Assembly: GCA_964569315.1 (NCBI GenBank)
Contig: CAZMUZ010000037.1
Coordinates: 1-30,000 of the forward strand
DNA length: 30,000 bases
Reading direction: 5' to 3'
DNA from: CADEFF01 sp964569315
Lineage (GTDB): Bacteria; Pseudomonadota; Alphaproteobacteria; Dongiales; Dongiaceae
Shown: piece by piece, positions 18,198 through 24,948 of the stretch
Numbering within the stretch: position 1 is the first letter of the stretch
Layout: each line of letters opens with the position of its first letter
Translations under genes and position numbers: made by a program
The notes under the pieces: model-generated
The model's database searches: none
What the model saw: only the letters and a program-made list of their open reading frames with translations
Told to the model about the DNA's origin: nothing

Positions 18198-19192
18198 TGG
18201 CGCTCTGGCCCTTCAAGCGGCGGGAGAAGCCCGGTGCGGGCGGCACCACGCTCTTCTTCGCCTCCGATCTGCATGGCTCGGAGATCTGCTTCCGCAAATT
18301 CCTCAACGCCGCGAAGTTCTACGAGGCGGACCTGCTGGTGCTGGGGGGCGATATCGCCGGCAAGCTGGTGCTGCCGATCGTCGAGGAGGCGGGCGGCAGG
18401 TTCCGCGCCACGCTCCATGGCGAGCCGCGCCTGCTCGAGAAGGCGGCAGTGCCCGAGTTCGAGCGCGAGGTCGCCAATCTCGGCTTCTACACGCGCCATT
18501 TCACGCCGGACGAGATCGCGCACTACAAGGCCAATCCCGACCAGGTCGAGACGATGTTCGAGGCCGCGATCCTCGAGCGGATGGCGCGCTGGATCGAGAT
18601 GGCCGAGGCGAAGCTCGCCGACAGCGACGTCAGCATCGTCTTCGCGCCGGGCAATGACGATCCGCATGTCATGGACCAGTGGCTGAAGGACCGCGCGAGC
18701 CCGCGCTTCCGCATGGCGGAGGGCGAGATCCTCGAAGTGGCGCCCGGCCATGAGATGCTGGTGACGGGCTATACCAACGTCACGCCCTGGAACACGCCGC
18801 GCGAATATTCGGAGGCCGAGATCGCGGCCCATATCGAGACGATGGCCGCGCGGCTCAAGGATCCGGCGACCGCGATCTTCGACATCCATGTGCCACCCTA
18901 CGATTCCAGGCTCGATACCGCGCCCGTGGTGGGGCAAGACCTCAAGGTGAAGACCTCGCTCGGCGCGCAGCTAACCCAGCCGGTGGGGTCCACGGCGGTC
19001 GCCGAAGCGCTGCGGAAATACCAGCCGCTGCTCAGCCTCCACGGGCATATCCACGAATCCGGCGGCACAGTGAAGATCGGCCGCACCACCGCGATCAATC
19101 CCGGCTCGGAATATGGCGAAGGAATCCTCCGCGGCGTCGTGCTCTCGATCGGCGAGGGCAGGATCCTGCGGCGGCAGATGACACAAGGATGA
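18197..19192 (+). CDS. Metallophosphoesterase
   Basis: Calcineurin-like dinuclear metal phosphoesterase, 331 residues. Metal-site motifs in order: SDLHGS (Asp24, His26), GGDI (Asp52), PGNDDP (Asn153, Asp154), HVPP (His231) and HGHIHE (His284, His286). The usual GNHD is GNDD here, as in several phosphodiesterase subgroups. A 100-residue insertion between GGDI and PGNDDP, rich in helix-forming residues, is larger than in minimal family members and may bind substrate. The gene overlaps the NTase-fold gene by one base and is followed by a hairpin and then glnT. Substrate is unknown; the pairing with an NTase and a glutamine synthetase suggests a phosphodiester made nearby. Confidence 0.9.
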   Translation: MALWPFKRREKPGAGGTTLFFASDLHGSEICFRKFLNAAKFYEADLLVLGGDIAGKLVLPIVEEAGGRFRATLHGEPRLLEKAAVPEFEREVANLGFYTRHFTPDEIAHYKANPDQVETMFEAAILERMARWIEMAEAKLADSDVSIVFAPGNDDPHVMDQWLKDRASPRFRMAEGEILEVAPGHEMLVTGYTNVTPWNTPREYSEAEIAAHIETMAARLKDPATAIFDIHVPPYDSRLDTAPVVGQDLKVKTSLGAQLTQPVGSTAVAEALRKYQPLLSLHGHIHESGGTVKIGRTTAINPGSEYGEGILRGVVLSIGEGRILRRQMTQG

Positions 19193-19197
19193 GAAGG

Positions 19198-19216
19198 GGG
19201 CGGCGTTTCGCCGCCC
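19198..19216 (+). promoter_or_regulatory. Intercistronic hairpin between the phosphoesterase and glnT
   Basis: GGGCGGCG-TTT-CGCCGCCC is a perfect 8-base stem starting 6 bases after the phosphoesterase stop. No T-run follows. It could be an mRNA-stabilising or attenuating element that lets glnT be expressed at a different level. Confidence 0.5.
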
Positions 19217-19259
19217 GCTCGAAGCGAAACGCAAACGATGGGAAGAAGGTAGTCGGACG

Positions 19260-20621
19260 ATGGCCAAAATCGCGGACCTCAAGAAACAGCTCAAAGCCAA
19301 GGGCGTGCAGTATTTCTTCGGTGCCTATGTGGACGGGCTCGGCGTGCCGAAATCGAAATGCGTGCCGATCGATCACCTGGAGAAGGCGGCGGCCGGCTCC
19401 GAGCTCTATACCGTGGGCGCGCTCGAGGCCATGGGCCCGCTCGGTCCGAACGAAGACGAATGCGTCGGGCTGCCGGACATGGCGAGCACGATCGTGCTGC
19501 CCTGGGACCGGCGCTATGCGCTGGCCCCGACCGACCTGCATTTCGGCGGCACGCCCTACAGCCACTGCTCGCGCGCCATCCTGAAGCGCCAGCTCGCCGA
19601 GGCCGCCAAGATGGGCTTCAAGGTCAATATGGGCATCGAGCCCGAGGTCTATGTGCTGAAGGCCGACGGCGACGGCTGGAAGCCCTTCGTCAGCGAGGAC
19701 GAGCGCAACCGTCCGACCCGCGGCTACGACATCGAGACGACGATGCTGGCCGACAGCTTCCTCGAGCCGATGGTGAAATACATCAACGAGCTCGGCTGGG
19801 ACTGTTACTCCTTCGATCATGAAGGCGGCGACGGCCAGTACGAGTTCGATTTCAACTACACCGACGCGCTCGCCATGGCCGACCGGATGATGGTCTTCCG
19901 GCTGATGGCGAAGCACGTGGCGCGCTCGATCGGCTGCATCGCGACCTTCATGCCGAAGCCCTGGTCGAACGCCTTCGGCTCGGGCGCGCATTTCAACATC
20001 AGCCTCGCCGACCTCAAGACCGGCGCCAACAAGTTCGAAGCGGCGAAGGGCGCGAAGACGCGCGACGGGCGCGGCTATACGGAGCTCGCCTATCATTTCA
20101 CCGCGGGCGTGCTGCACTATGCCGACGCGATCAATGCGGTGGTCTGCCCGACGGTCAATTCCTACAAGCGGCTCAATCCTCGCGGCCACATGAACGAGAT
20201 GTCCTGGGCGCCGGTCTATCGCGCCTATGGGCAGAACAACCGCACGCTCATGTGCCGCCTGCCGATGAACCGCCGCTGCCTCGAGCTGCGCAATGCCGAT
20301 GCCGCGGTCAATTTCTATCTCGGCACCGCCATCACCATCGCTGCCGGCCTCGCCGGCATCCGGCAGAAGCTCGATCCCGGCAAGTCGGTCGATTTCAATA
20401 CCTACGACGTGAGCGAGGAGGAGCTGGAGAGGCGCGGCATCCATCGCCTGCCGCGCACCCTCGGTCAGGCGATCGAGGTCTTCGCCAAGGATACGCTCGC
20501 GCGCGAGACCTTCGGCCCGGCCTTCCACGACAGCTACACGAAATACAAGCGCGCCGAATGGCAGGAATACTGCCTCGTGGTCGGCGAGTGGGAGCGCGAG
20601 CGCTACCTGCATATCTGGTAG
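19260..20621 (+). CDS. glnT: Type III glutamine synthetase / gamma-glutamylamide synthetase family (GlnT)
   Basis: ATP-dependent glutamate-amine ligase of the GlnT/GmaS branch, 453 residues. Seen: beta-grasp start VQYFFGAYVDGLGVPKSKCVP; metal ligands in GIEPEVYVL (Glu127, Glu129); DHEGGDGQYEFDF (Glu188, Glu195); FGSGAHFNISL (His244); PTVNSYKRLNP (Arg304); LELRNADAAVNFYL (Arg344, Asn351), where the family usually has NPYL. The segment NTYDVSEEELERRGIHRLPRTL (380-401) occupies the place of the NLYDLPPEE loop of GS-I, with Tyr382 aligned to the adenylylated tyrosine. GlnT relatives make glutamine or gamma-glutamylmethylamide and related amides; no methylamine genes (mgs/mgd) are adjacent, so the amine substrate is open. 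GGGAAGAAGG precedes the ATG. Confidence 0.88.
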   Translation: MAKIADLKKQLKAKGVQYFFGAYVDGLGVPKSKCVPIDHLEKAAAGSELYTVGALEAMGPLGPNEDECVGLPDMASTIVLPWDRRYALAPTDLHFGGTPYSHCSRAILKRQLAEAAKMGFKVNMGIEPEVYVLKADGDGWKPFVSEDERNRPTRGYDIETTMLADSFLEPMVKYINELGWDCYSFDHEGGDGQYEFDFNYTDALAMADRMMVFRLMAKHVARSIGCIATFMPKPWSNAFGSGAHFNISLADLKTGANKFEAAKGAKTRDGRGYTELAYHFTAGVLHYADAINAVVCPTVNSYKRLNPRGHMNEMSWAPVYRAYGQNNRTLMCRLPMNRRCLELRNADAAVNFYLGTAITIAAGLAGIRQKLDPGKSVDFNTYDVSEEELERRGIHRLPRTLGQAIEVFAKDTLARETFGPAFHDSYTKYKRAEWQEYCLVVGEWERERYLHIW

Positions 20622-20646
20622 GCCCATCGCAACCAAGGAGCGTCCC

Positions 20647-21906
20647 ATGAGCAAGACTGCCGAGCTGCGCGCCAAGGCGAATGCGGCCACCCTCGACCGG
20701 CTCAATGTCGCCGACCCGGTCCTGGTCGATATCAAGCCGGCGGGCGAGGTCGTGCCCGGCATGACGCCGGACATGATCCTCACCTCCGGCCGCCCGATGC
20801 CCTGGCGCGACTACATGACCGGCCAGCGCCAGGCGCTCATCTATGGCGCCATCTTCGAGGGGCTGGCGAAGGACGAGGCGGATGCCGTCGCCAGGCTCGA
20901 TTCCGGCAAGATCAAGGTCGGCGCCTGCCACGAGCATGGCTGCGTCGGCTCGGTCGCCGGGATCTACACCGCCTCGATGCCGGTCTTCGTGGTGGAGAAC
21001 CGCGCGGCCGGCAATCGCGGCTTCTGCAACTTCTACGAGGGCGCCTCGCGCAAGCGGCTCAATTACGGCAGCTACGACGAGACCGTGCATCAGGCCCTGC
21101 TCCATATCGAGAAGGTCCTGGCGCCGGCCATCCGCGCCGCGGTCCAGGCCGCGGGCGGCATTCCGCTGAAGCCGATCATGAGCCGCGCGGTCCATATGGG
21201 CGACGAGCTGCATAGCCGCAACACGGCCGGCTCGGTGCTCTTCACCCGCGAGCTCACGCCGCATTTCCTCGCCCTCTATCAGAAGGAGGGCGACAAGATC
21301 CGCCAGACGCTCGAGTTCCTGCAGCAGAACGAGTATTTCTTCCTGCGGCTCGGCATGGCGGCGGCGAAGAGCATGGCGGACGCCGCCCACGGGATCGAGG
21401 GCTCGTCGGTCGTCACCGCCATGACCATAAGCTGCCGCGGCTTCGCGATCCGCGTCGGCGGGCTTACCGGCGAATGGTTCGCCGGTCCCCATGCCGTGGT
21501 GGAAGCGCAGCTCTTCGAGGGCTTCACCAAGGACGACATCGAGTGGATCGGCGGCGAGAGCCACATCACCGAGACGGTCGGGCTCGGCGGCTTCGCCCAG
21601 GCCGCGGCCTTCTCCCTGCAGAAATATCAGGGCGGGTCGGCCGAGGCGATGGTGAAGGCCAATGCGAGCATGTACGGGATCACGGTCGGCGAAAGCGCGA
21701 GCTTCCAGATCCCCTATTTCGGCTATCGCGGCACGCCCACCGGCATCGACATCTTCAAGGTGCTGGAAACCGGCGTCACGCCGGTGATCGACGGCGGGCT
21801 CGCCGGGAAGGGCGGCGGCCAGATCGGCGCCGGCATCCTCCGGGCGCCGATCGCGTGCTTCGAGGCGGCAGGGGCGGCCTATACGAAACGCTATGGCGGG
21901 AAGTAG
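20647..21906 (+). CDS. DUF1116 family protein (YlbE/AllG-like)
   Basis: 419 residues closely resembling E. coli YlbE. Shared segments: GRPMPWRDYMTGQRQALIYGAIFEGLAKDEADA (about 48-80), CHEHGCVGSVAGIYTASMPVFVVEN (94-118), HMGDELHSRNTAGSVLFTR (183-201), FFLRLGMAAAKSMADAA, SSVVTAMTISCRGFAIRVGGLTGEWF and the C-terminal GQIGAGILRAPIACFEAA. YlbE-type proteins (AllG) are reported to act with FdrA and YlbF in oxamate carbamoyltransferase of allantoin breakdown; neither partner is in this window. Candidate metal or catalytic residues are the Cys94/His95/His97/Cys99 group and His183/Asp186/His189. It follows glnT by 25 bases with AAGGAG as ribosome site, so it is co-transcribed. Actual reaction here is unknown. 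Confidence 0.85.
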   Translation: MSKTAELRAKANAATLDRLNVADPVLVDIKPAGEVVPGMTPDMILTSGRPMPWRDYMTGQRQALIYGAIFEGLAKDEADAVARLDSGKIKVGACHEHGCVGSVAGIYTASMPVFVVENRAAGNRGFCNFYEGASRKRLNYGSYDETVHQALLHIEKVLAPAIRAAVQAAGGIPLKPIMSRAVHMGDELHSRNTAGSVLFTRELTPHFLALYQKEGDKIRQTLEFLQQNEYFFLRLGMAAAKSMADAAHGIEGSSVVTAMTISCRGFAIRVGGLTGEWFAGPHAVVEAQLFEGFTKDDIEWIGGESHITETVGLGGFAQAAAFSLQKYQGGSAEAMVKANASMYGITVGESASFQIPYFGYRGTPTGIDIFKVLETGVTPVIDGGLAGKGGGQIGAGILRAPIACFEAAGAAYTKRYGGK

Positions 21907-21928
21907 CGGCCGGTCGGCTATCGGCCGT

Positions 21929-22600
21929 TCAGCGATTGGCCGGCGCGCGCGCGCGGCGCCGGGGCTCCCGCATGCCGAGATGATCCCAGAGCAGGCGGCG
22001 CAAGTCCTCCATGCTCTCGGTGAGGTCGGTGTTTTTGCGGTTCATGGTGCCGAAGAACATGCCGTCGAGATGGGTCGAGACGAAGCGCGCCATCGCCTCG
22101 GCGTCGATCGCGCGGAACAGGCCCTGCCGGATGCCGTCGCGGAAATTCTCCGCAAGCAGCGTGCGTTCGTCCTCATAGAGCTTCTCGATCATCCGGTCGA
22201 TCGACTCGACCGACTTGGTCGAGAAGTTGTAGTCGATCGTGACCTTGGCCATCTTCCGCAAGGTGTCGAAAAGCTCGACATTGATCTCGAACCAGGCTTC
22301 GAGCGACTGGATCGGATCGGGCTGCTTGATGCGCAACCGGCGGTAGCCGCCGATCGCCTGCTTGATCGCATGCTCGATCGAGGCGCGAAAGAGCTCTTCC
22401 TTGCTGCCGAAGTAATAATAGATGAGCGCGATGTTGATGCCGCAGGACTTGGCGATGTCGCGCACCGTCACGCTGGTGAAGTCGCGCCGCGCGAAGAGGT
22501 CGAGCGCCACCATCAGGATATCGCCGGCTCGGTCCCCGGAGGCGCGTCGCGGGCGGGTCGCGATCGCGCCGGCATTCGGGGCGGAAACGCTTCTCGGCAT
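21929..22600 (-). CDS. TetR-family transcriptional regulator
   Basis: 223-residue regulator with an N-terminal HTH: ILMVALDLFARRDFTSVTVRDIAKSCGINIALIYYYFGSKEELFRASI (about 28-75). The C-terminal ligand domain is diverse, as usual in this family. The start is ATG at 22600 (MPRSVSAPNAG), chosen because the basic N-terminal tail and HTH then have normal spacing; longer in-frame readings run into the divergent promoter region. It converges on DUF1116 and diverges from the acetamidase. It is the natural candidate to regulate both flanking units, possibly through the palindrome at 15688-15705. No matching palindrome was found beside its own start. Confidence 0.92.
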   Translation of the reverse strand: MPRSVSAPNAGAIATRPRRASGDRAGDILMVALDLFARRDFTSVTVRDIAKSCGINIALIYYYFGSKEELFRASIEHAIKQAIGGYRRLRIKQPDPIQSLEAWFEINVELFDTLRKMAKVTIDYNFSTKSVESIDRMIEKLYEDERTLLAENFRDGIRQGLFRAIDAEAMARFVSTHLDGMFFGTMNRKNTDLTESMEDLRRLLWDHLGMREPRRRARAPANR

Positions 22601-22773
22601 GAAGATACGGAGCCTCTCCGATCGGTTGCGCCGAGGCGGCCGGCGCCGTTCCCAGCCTATGAAATGATCCTGGCCGGCACCATCGCAAAGCCGGCATGGC
22701 GGCGGCCGATTTGCGACAGGAATGCGCGGCCGAGGCGGAGCGTCGCAGCACGAAATCGCGAAGGAAAGGCGCC

Positions 22774-23703
22774 ATGAAGCACAGCATCCACGCACGGCAT
22801 CACCACTATCATTGGGACAATTCCCTCCCGCCGGTCGCGACCATCGCGCCGGGGGACGTGGTGGAGTTGGAGACGCTCGATCCGGGCGGCGGGCAGATCC
22901 GGCCGGAGACGACGCCTGCAGCGCTCACGGGTCTCGATTTCGAGCGGGTCAATCCGGTGACCGGCCCGATCTTCGTGGATGGCGCCGAGCCGGGCGATGC
23001 GATCCGCATCCGCGTCGAATCGCTGACGCCCGCAGGCTGGGGCTGGACCGCCCTCATCCCGGATTTCGGATTGCTCGAACGGGATTTCCGCACGCCGGCG
23101 CTGCATCTCTGGTCCTTCGATCCGGCGGCGAAGGCGGTCGATTTCAAGGGCCTCGCGCGGGTGCCGCTGAAGCCGATGGTGGGCTCGATCGGCCTCGCGC
23201 TGGCCGCGCCCGGCGCGCATGACGTGCTGCCGCCGCGCCATGTCGGGGGCACCATGGATATCCGCGACATCGGCCCCGGCACGGAGCTCTATCTCCCGGT
23301 CGAGGTGGCGGGCGGGCTGCTCTCCTTCGGCGACGGCCATGCGGCGCAGGGCGAGGGCGAGGTCTGCGGCACCGGTCTCGAGAGCGCCATGAAGCTCGCC
23401 GCCCGCGTCGATCTGGTGAAGGGGCTGGCGCTCGAAGGGCCGGAGTTCGTGACCGACGGCCCGGTGCAGCGCCATCTCGACGGCCAGGGCTACTATGTCA
23501 CCACCGGCATCGGCGCCGACCTCATGCAGAACGCGATCGATGCGGTGCGCCGCATGGTCGATCTGCTCGGGCGTCGGCACCGGCTCGCGGCGGAAGACGC
23601 CTACATGCTCTGCAGTGTCTGCGGCGATCTCCGCATCAGCGAGATCGTCGACCGCCCGAATTGGATCGTCTCCTTCTACTTCCCGCGGCTCGTCTTCGGC
23701 TGA
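22774..23703 (+). CDS. Acetamidase/formamidase family amidohydrolase
   Basis: 309-residue enzyme of the FmdA/AmdA family, which hydrolyses short aliphatic amides to the acid and ammonia. Family hallmarks in order: HHYHWDNSLPPVATIAPGDVVELET (about 10-34), NPVTGPIFVDGAEPGD (60-75), HVGGTMDIRDIGPGTELYLPV (156-176), GDGHAAQGEGEVCGT (186-200) with metal-ligand candidate His189, and AYMLCSVCGDLRISEIVDRPN near the end. The start is ATG 22774 with AAGGAAAGG about 4 bases upstream. It is divergent from the TetR gene, about 170 bases apart. With GlnT next door it would feed ammonia into glutamine; that link is inferred. Confidence 0.93.
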   Translation: MKHSIHARHHHYHWDNSLPPVATIAPGDVVELETLDPGGGQIRPETTPAALTGLDFERVNPVTGPIFVDGAEPGDAIRIRVESLTPAGWGWTALIPDFGLLERDFRTPALHLWSFDPAAKAVDFKGLARVPLKPMVGSIGLALAAPGAHDVLPPRHVGGTMDIRDIGPGTELYLPVEVAGGLLSFGDGHAAQGEGEVCGTGLESAMKLAARVDLVKGLALEGPEFVTDGPVQRHLDGQGYYVTTGIGADLMQNAIDAVRRMVDLLGRRHRLAAEDAYMLCSVCGDLRISEIVDRPNWIVSFYFPRLVFG

Positions 23704-23806
23704 GGCCGGCGCGAGAAGCGCCGCCCTTCGCCGGGCGCCGGGCCCCGCCTTTCGCTCCGTCATGCCCTGCCGATCGCGCCGCCGGGCCTCGCTTGTCACC
23801 TCGTCC

Positions 23807-23835
23807 GTCATGCCCGCGAAAGCGGGCATCCATGG
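23807..23835 (+). repeat. Extragenic palindrome, copy 3
   Basis: Begins GTCATGCCCGC, has a GAAA loop and ends GCGGGCATCCATGG. The stem is ATGCCCGC/GCGGGCAT. It has the same ends (GTCATG, CATCCATGG) as the element at 12014 but a different stem. Confidence 0.8.
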
Positions 23836-23860
23836 TCCGGTGGGACCGGCGCATCGGCAC

Positions 23861-23889
23861 GATGGATTCCCGCTTTCGCGGGAATGACG
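23861..23889 (-). repeat. Extragenic palindrome, copy 4
   Basis: Inverted partner of the element at 23807, with stem ATTCCCGC/GCGGGAAT and a TTTC loop. The stem-foot pairs differ from copy 3 (TG/CA against TT/AA) but remain paired. Spacing from its partner is 25 bases, against 45 for the pair near 12 kb. Confidence 0.8.
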
Positions 23890-24047
23890 GCGGCGGCGGC
23901 GTCTCTCTTGCGGGATCCCGGGTCGGCTGAGCGTGCCGTTCGGCTGAGGCCATAGACGCGGCGTCGGGTCCTGCCTCTCGCGCGGATGGGGCGAGAGGCG
24001 CGGGATCGCCGAAGGTTCGAAGGCGGAAGGGCCGGCCGGCGAGAGGG

Positions 24048-24123
24048 TGGTGGAGCTGAGGGGAATCGAACCCCTGACCTCCTCATTGCGAACGAGGCGC
24101 TCTCCCATCTGAGCTACAGCCCC
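24048..24123 (-). tRNA. tRNA-Ala (anticodon CGC)
   Basis: Read on the minus strand, the 76 bases fold as a full cloverleaf. The acceptor stem is GGGGCTG with CAGCTCC and includes the G3-U70 pair that identifies alanine tRNA. The D arm is GCTC...GAGC, the anticodon arm CCTCG/TGAGG with loop TTCGCAA (anticodon CGC, codon GCG), and the T arm AGGGG/CCCCT with loop TTCGATT. The discriminator base is A and CCA is encoded. No integrase or att duplication is visible next to it. Confidence 0.97.
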
Positions 24124-24315
24124 GCCGGCCTCGGCGCGGGCGGACTATGGAGAGGCCGGCCCCGCCCTGTCAAGCATCGGCCCGCCGAGGCGTAAGCTCA
24201 GGGATTCGTGGGATTCTTCGGCCCCGCACGGACGGTCGCGGGCTTGCGCGGGGCGGCGTCGAAAGGGTAGGGTCCGGCCAGTTTCCGCAGCATTTTCGGG
24301 GGTCGAAAGCCTGCC

Positions 24316-24609
24316 ATGTATTCGCTCCTCTACATGATCGACCTGCTGATCGAGCTCTATATCTGGGTGCTGATCGCAAGCGCGGTGCTGAGCTGGCTGG
24401 TCGCCTTCAACGTCATCAACACGCGCAACCGCTTCGTCTATGTGGTGGGCGACACGCTGCACAAGCTGACCGAGCCGGCACTGCGGCCGATCCGGCGCAT
24501 CCTGCCGAATTTCGGCGGCATCGATCTTTCGCCGCTGGCGCTGATCCTGCTGCTGGTCTTCCTGCGCAAGCTGTTCCACGAATACGCCGTTCCCGCCCTG
24601 CTTTCATGA
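24316..24609 (+). CDS. YggT family membrane protein
   Basis: 97-residue protein with two hydrophobic segments (about 7-30 and 72-90). The link between them reads INTRNRFVYVVGDTLHKLTEPALRPIRRILPNFGGIDLSPL, the family signature with the TEPxLxPIRRxLP motif. YggT proteins are often found near cell-division or proline biosynthesis genes and have been linked to osmotic or envelope functions, but their role is not firmly known. The stop overlaps the next gene's start (ATGA at 24606-24609). Confidence 0.92.
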   Translation: MYSLLYMIDLLIELYIWVLIASAVLSWLVAFNVINTRNRFVYVVGDTLHKLTEPALRPIRRILPNFGGIDLSPLALILLLVFLRKLFHEYAVPALLS

Positions 24610-24929
24610 TGCTGCCCTTCTCGCCGGCGCCTGACGGGTTGAAGCTGCGCGTGCGGCTCACGCCGAAGGCGCGGCGCGCAGGCATCGACGGGCTCGCCCC
24701 GGAAGCGGACGGTTCGGTCGCCCTCAAGGTCGCGGTCGCGGCGGTGCCGGAGAAGGGCCGCGCCAACGAGGCGCTGATCCGCCTCCTCGCCGAGGAATGG
24801 CATCTGCCGCGCTCCTCGATCACCCTTGCGGCTGGCGCCGCCGACCGGCGCAAGCTGTTGCATCTCGCGGGCGATCCGGCGGTCCTGGCCGCCGCGCTCT
24901 CGGAATGGTTCGCCCGGCACCGCGCCTGA
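24606..24929 (+). CDS. DUF167 (YggU) family protein
   Basis: 107-residue small cytoplasmic protein. The family signature is LRVRLTPKARRAGIDGL (about 14-30) followed by LKVAVAAVPEKGRANEALIRLLAEEWHLPRSSITLAAGAADRRKLLHL. The function of this family is not established. Linkage of YggT, DUF167 and folD is frequent in alphaproteobacteria. ATG 24606 overlaps the YggT stop; ATG 24609 is one codon later. Confidence 0.93.
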   Translation: MMLPFSPAPDGLKLRVRLTPKARRAGIDGLAPEADGSVALKVAVAAVPEKGRANEALIRLLAEEWHLPRSSITLAAGAADRRKLLHLAGDPAVLAAALSEWFARHRA

Positions 24930-24948
24930 TCTCCCAACCGAAAGATCC

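Larger units (their letters stand above)
23704..24047. other. Intergenic region between the acetamidase and tRNA-Ala
   Basis: About 340 bases without a supported gene. It carries two facing palindromes (23807-23835 and 23861-23889). A fragment CCGTCATGCCCTGCC near 23756 looks like a decayed third copy of the same family. Confidence 0.65.

Noticed and set aside
17418..19192. AbiE-like toxin-antitoxin system
   Set aside because: The NTase-like motifs recall AbiEii, but the partner is a metallophosphoesterase rather than an AbiEi antitoxin, and the pair is embedded in a metabolic operon.
24048..24123. tRNA-Ala as an integration site of a mobile element
   Set aside because: No integrase, transposase or duplicated tRNA 3' end is visible on either side, and the neighbours are housekeeping genes.
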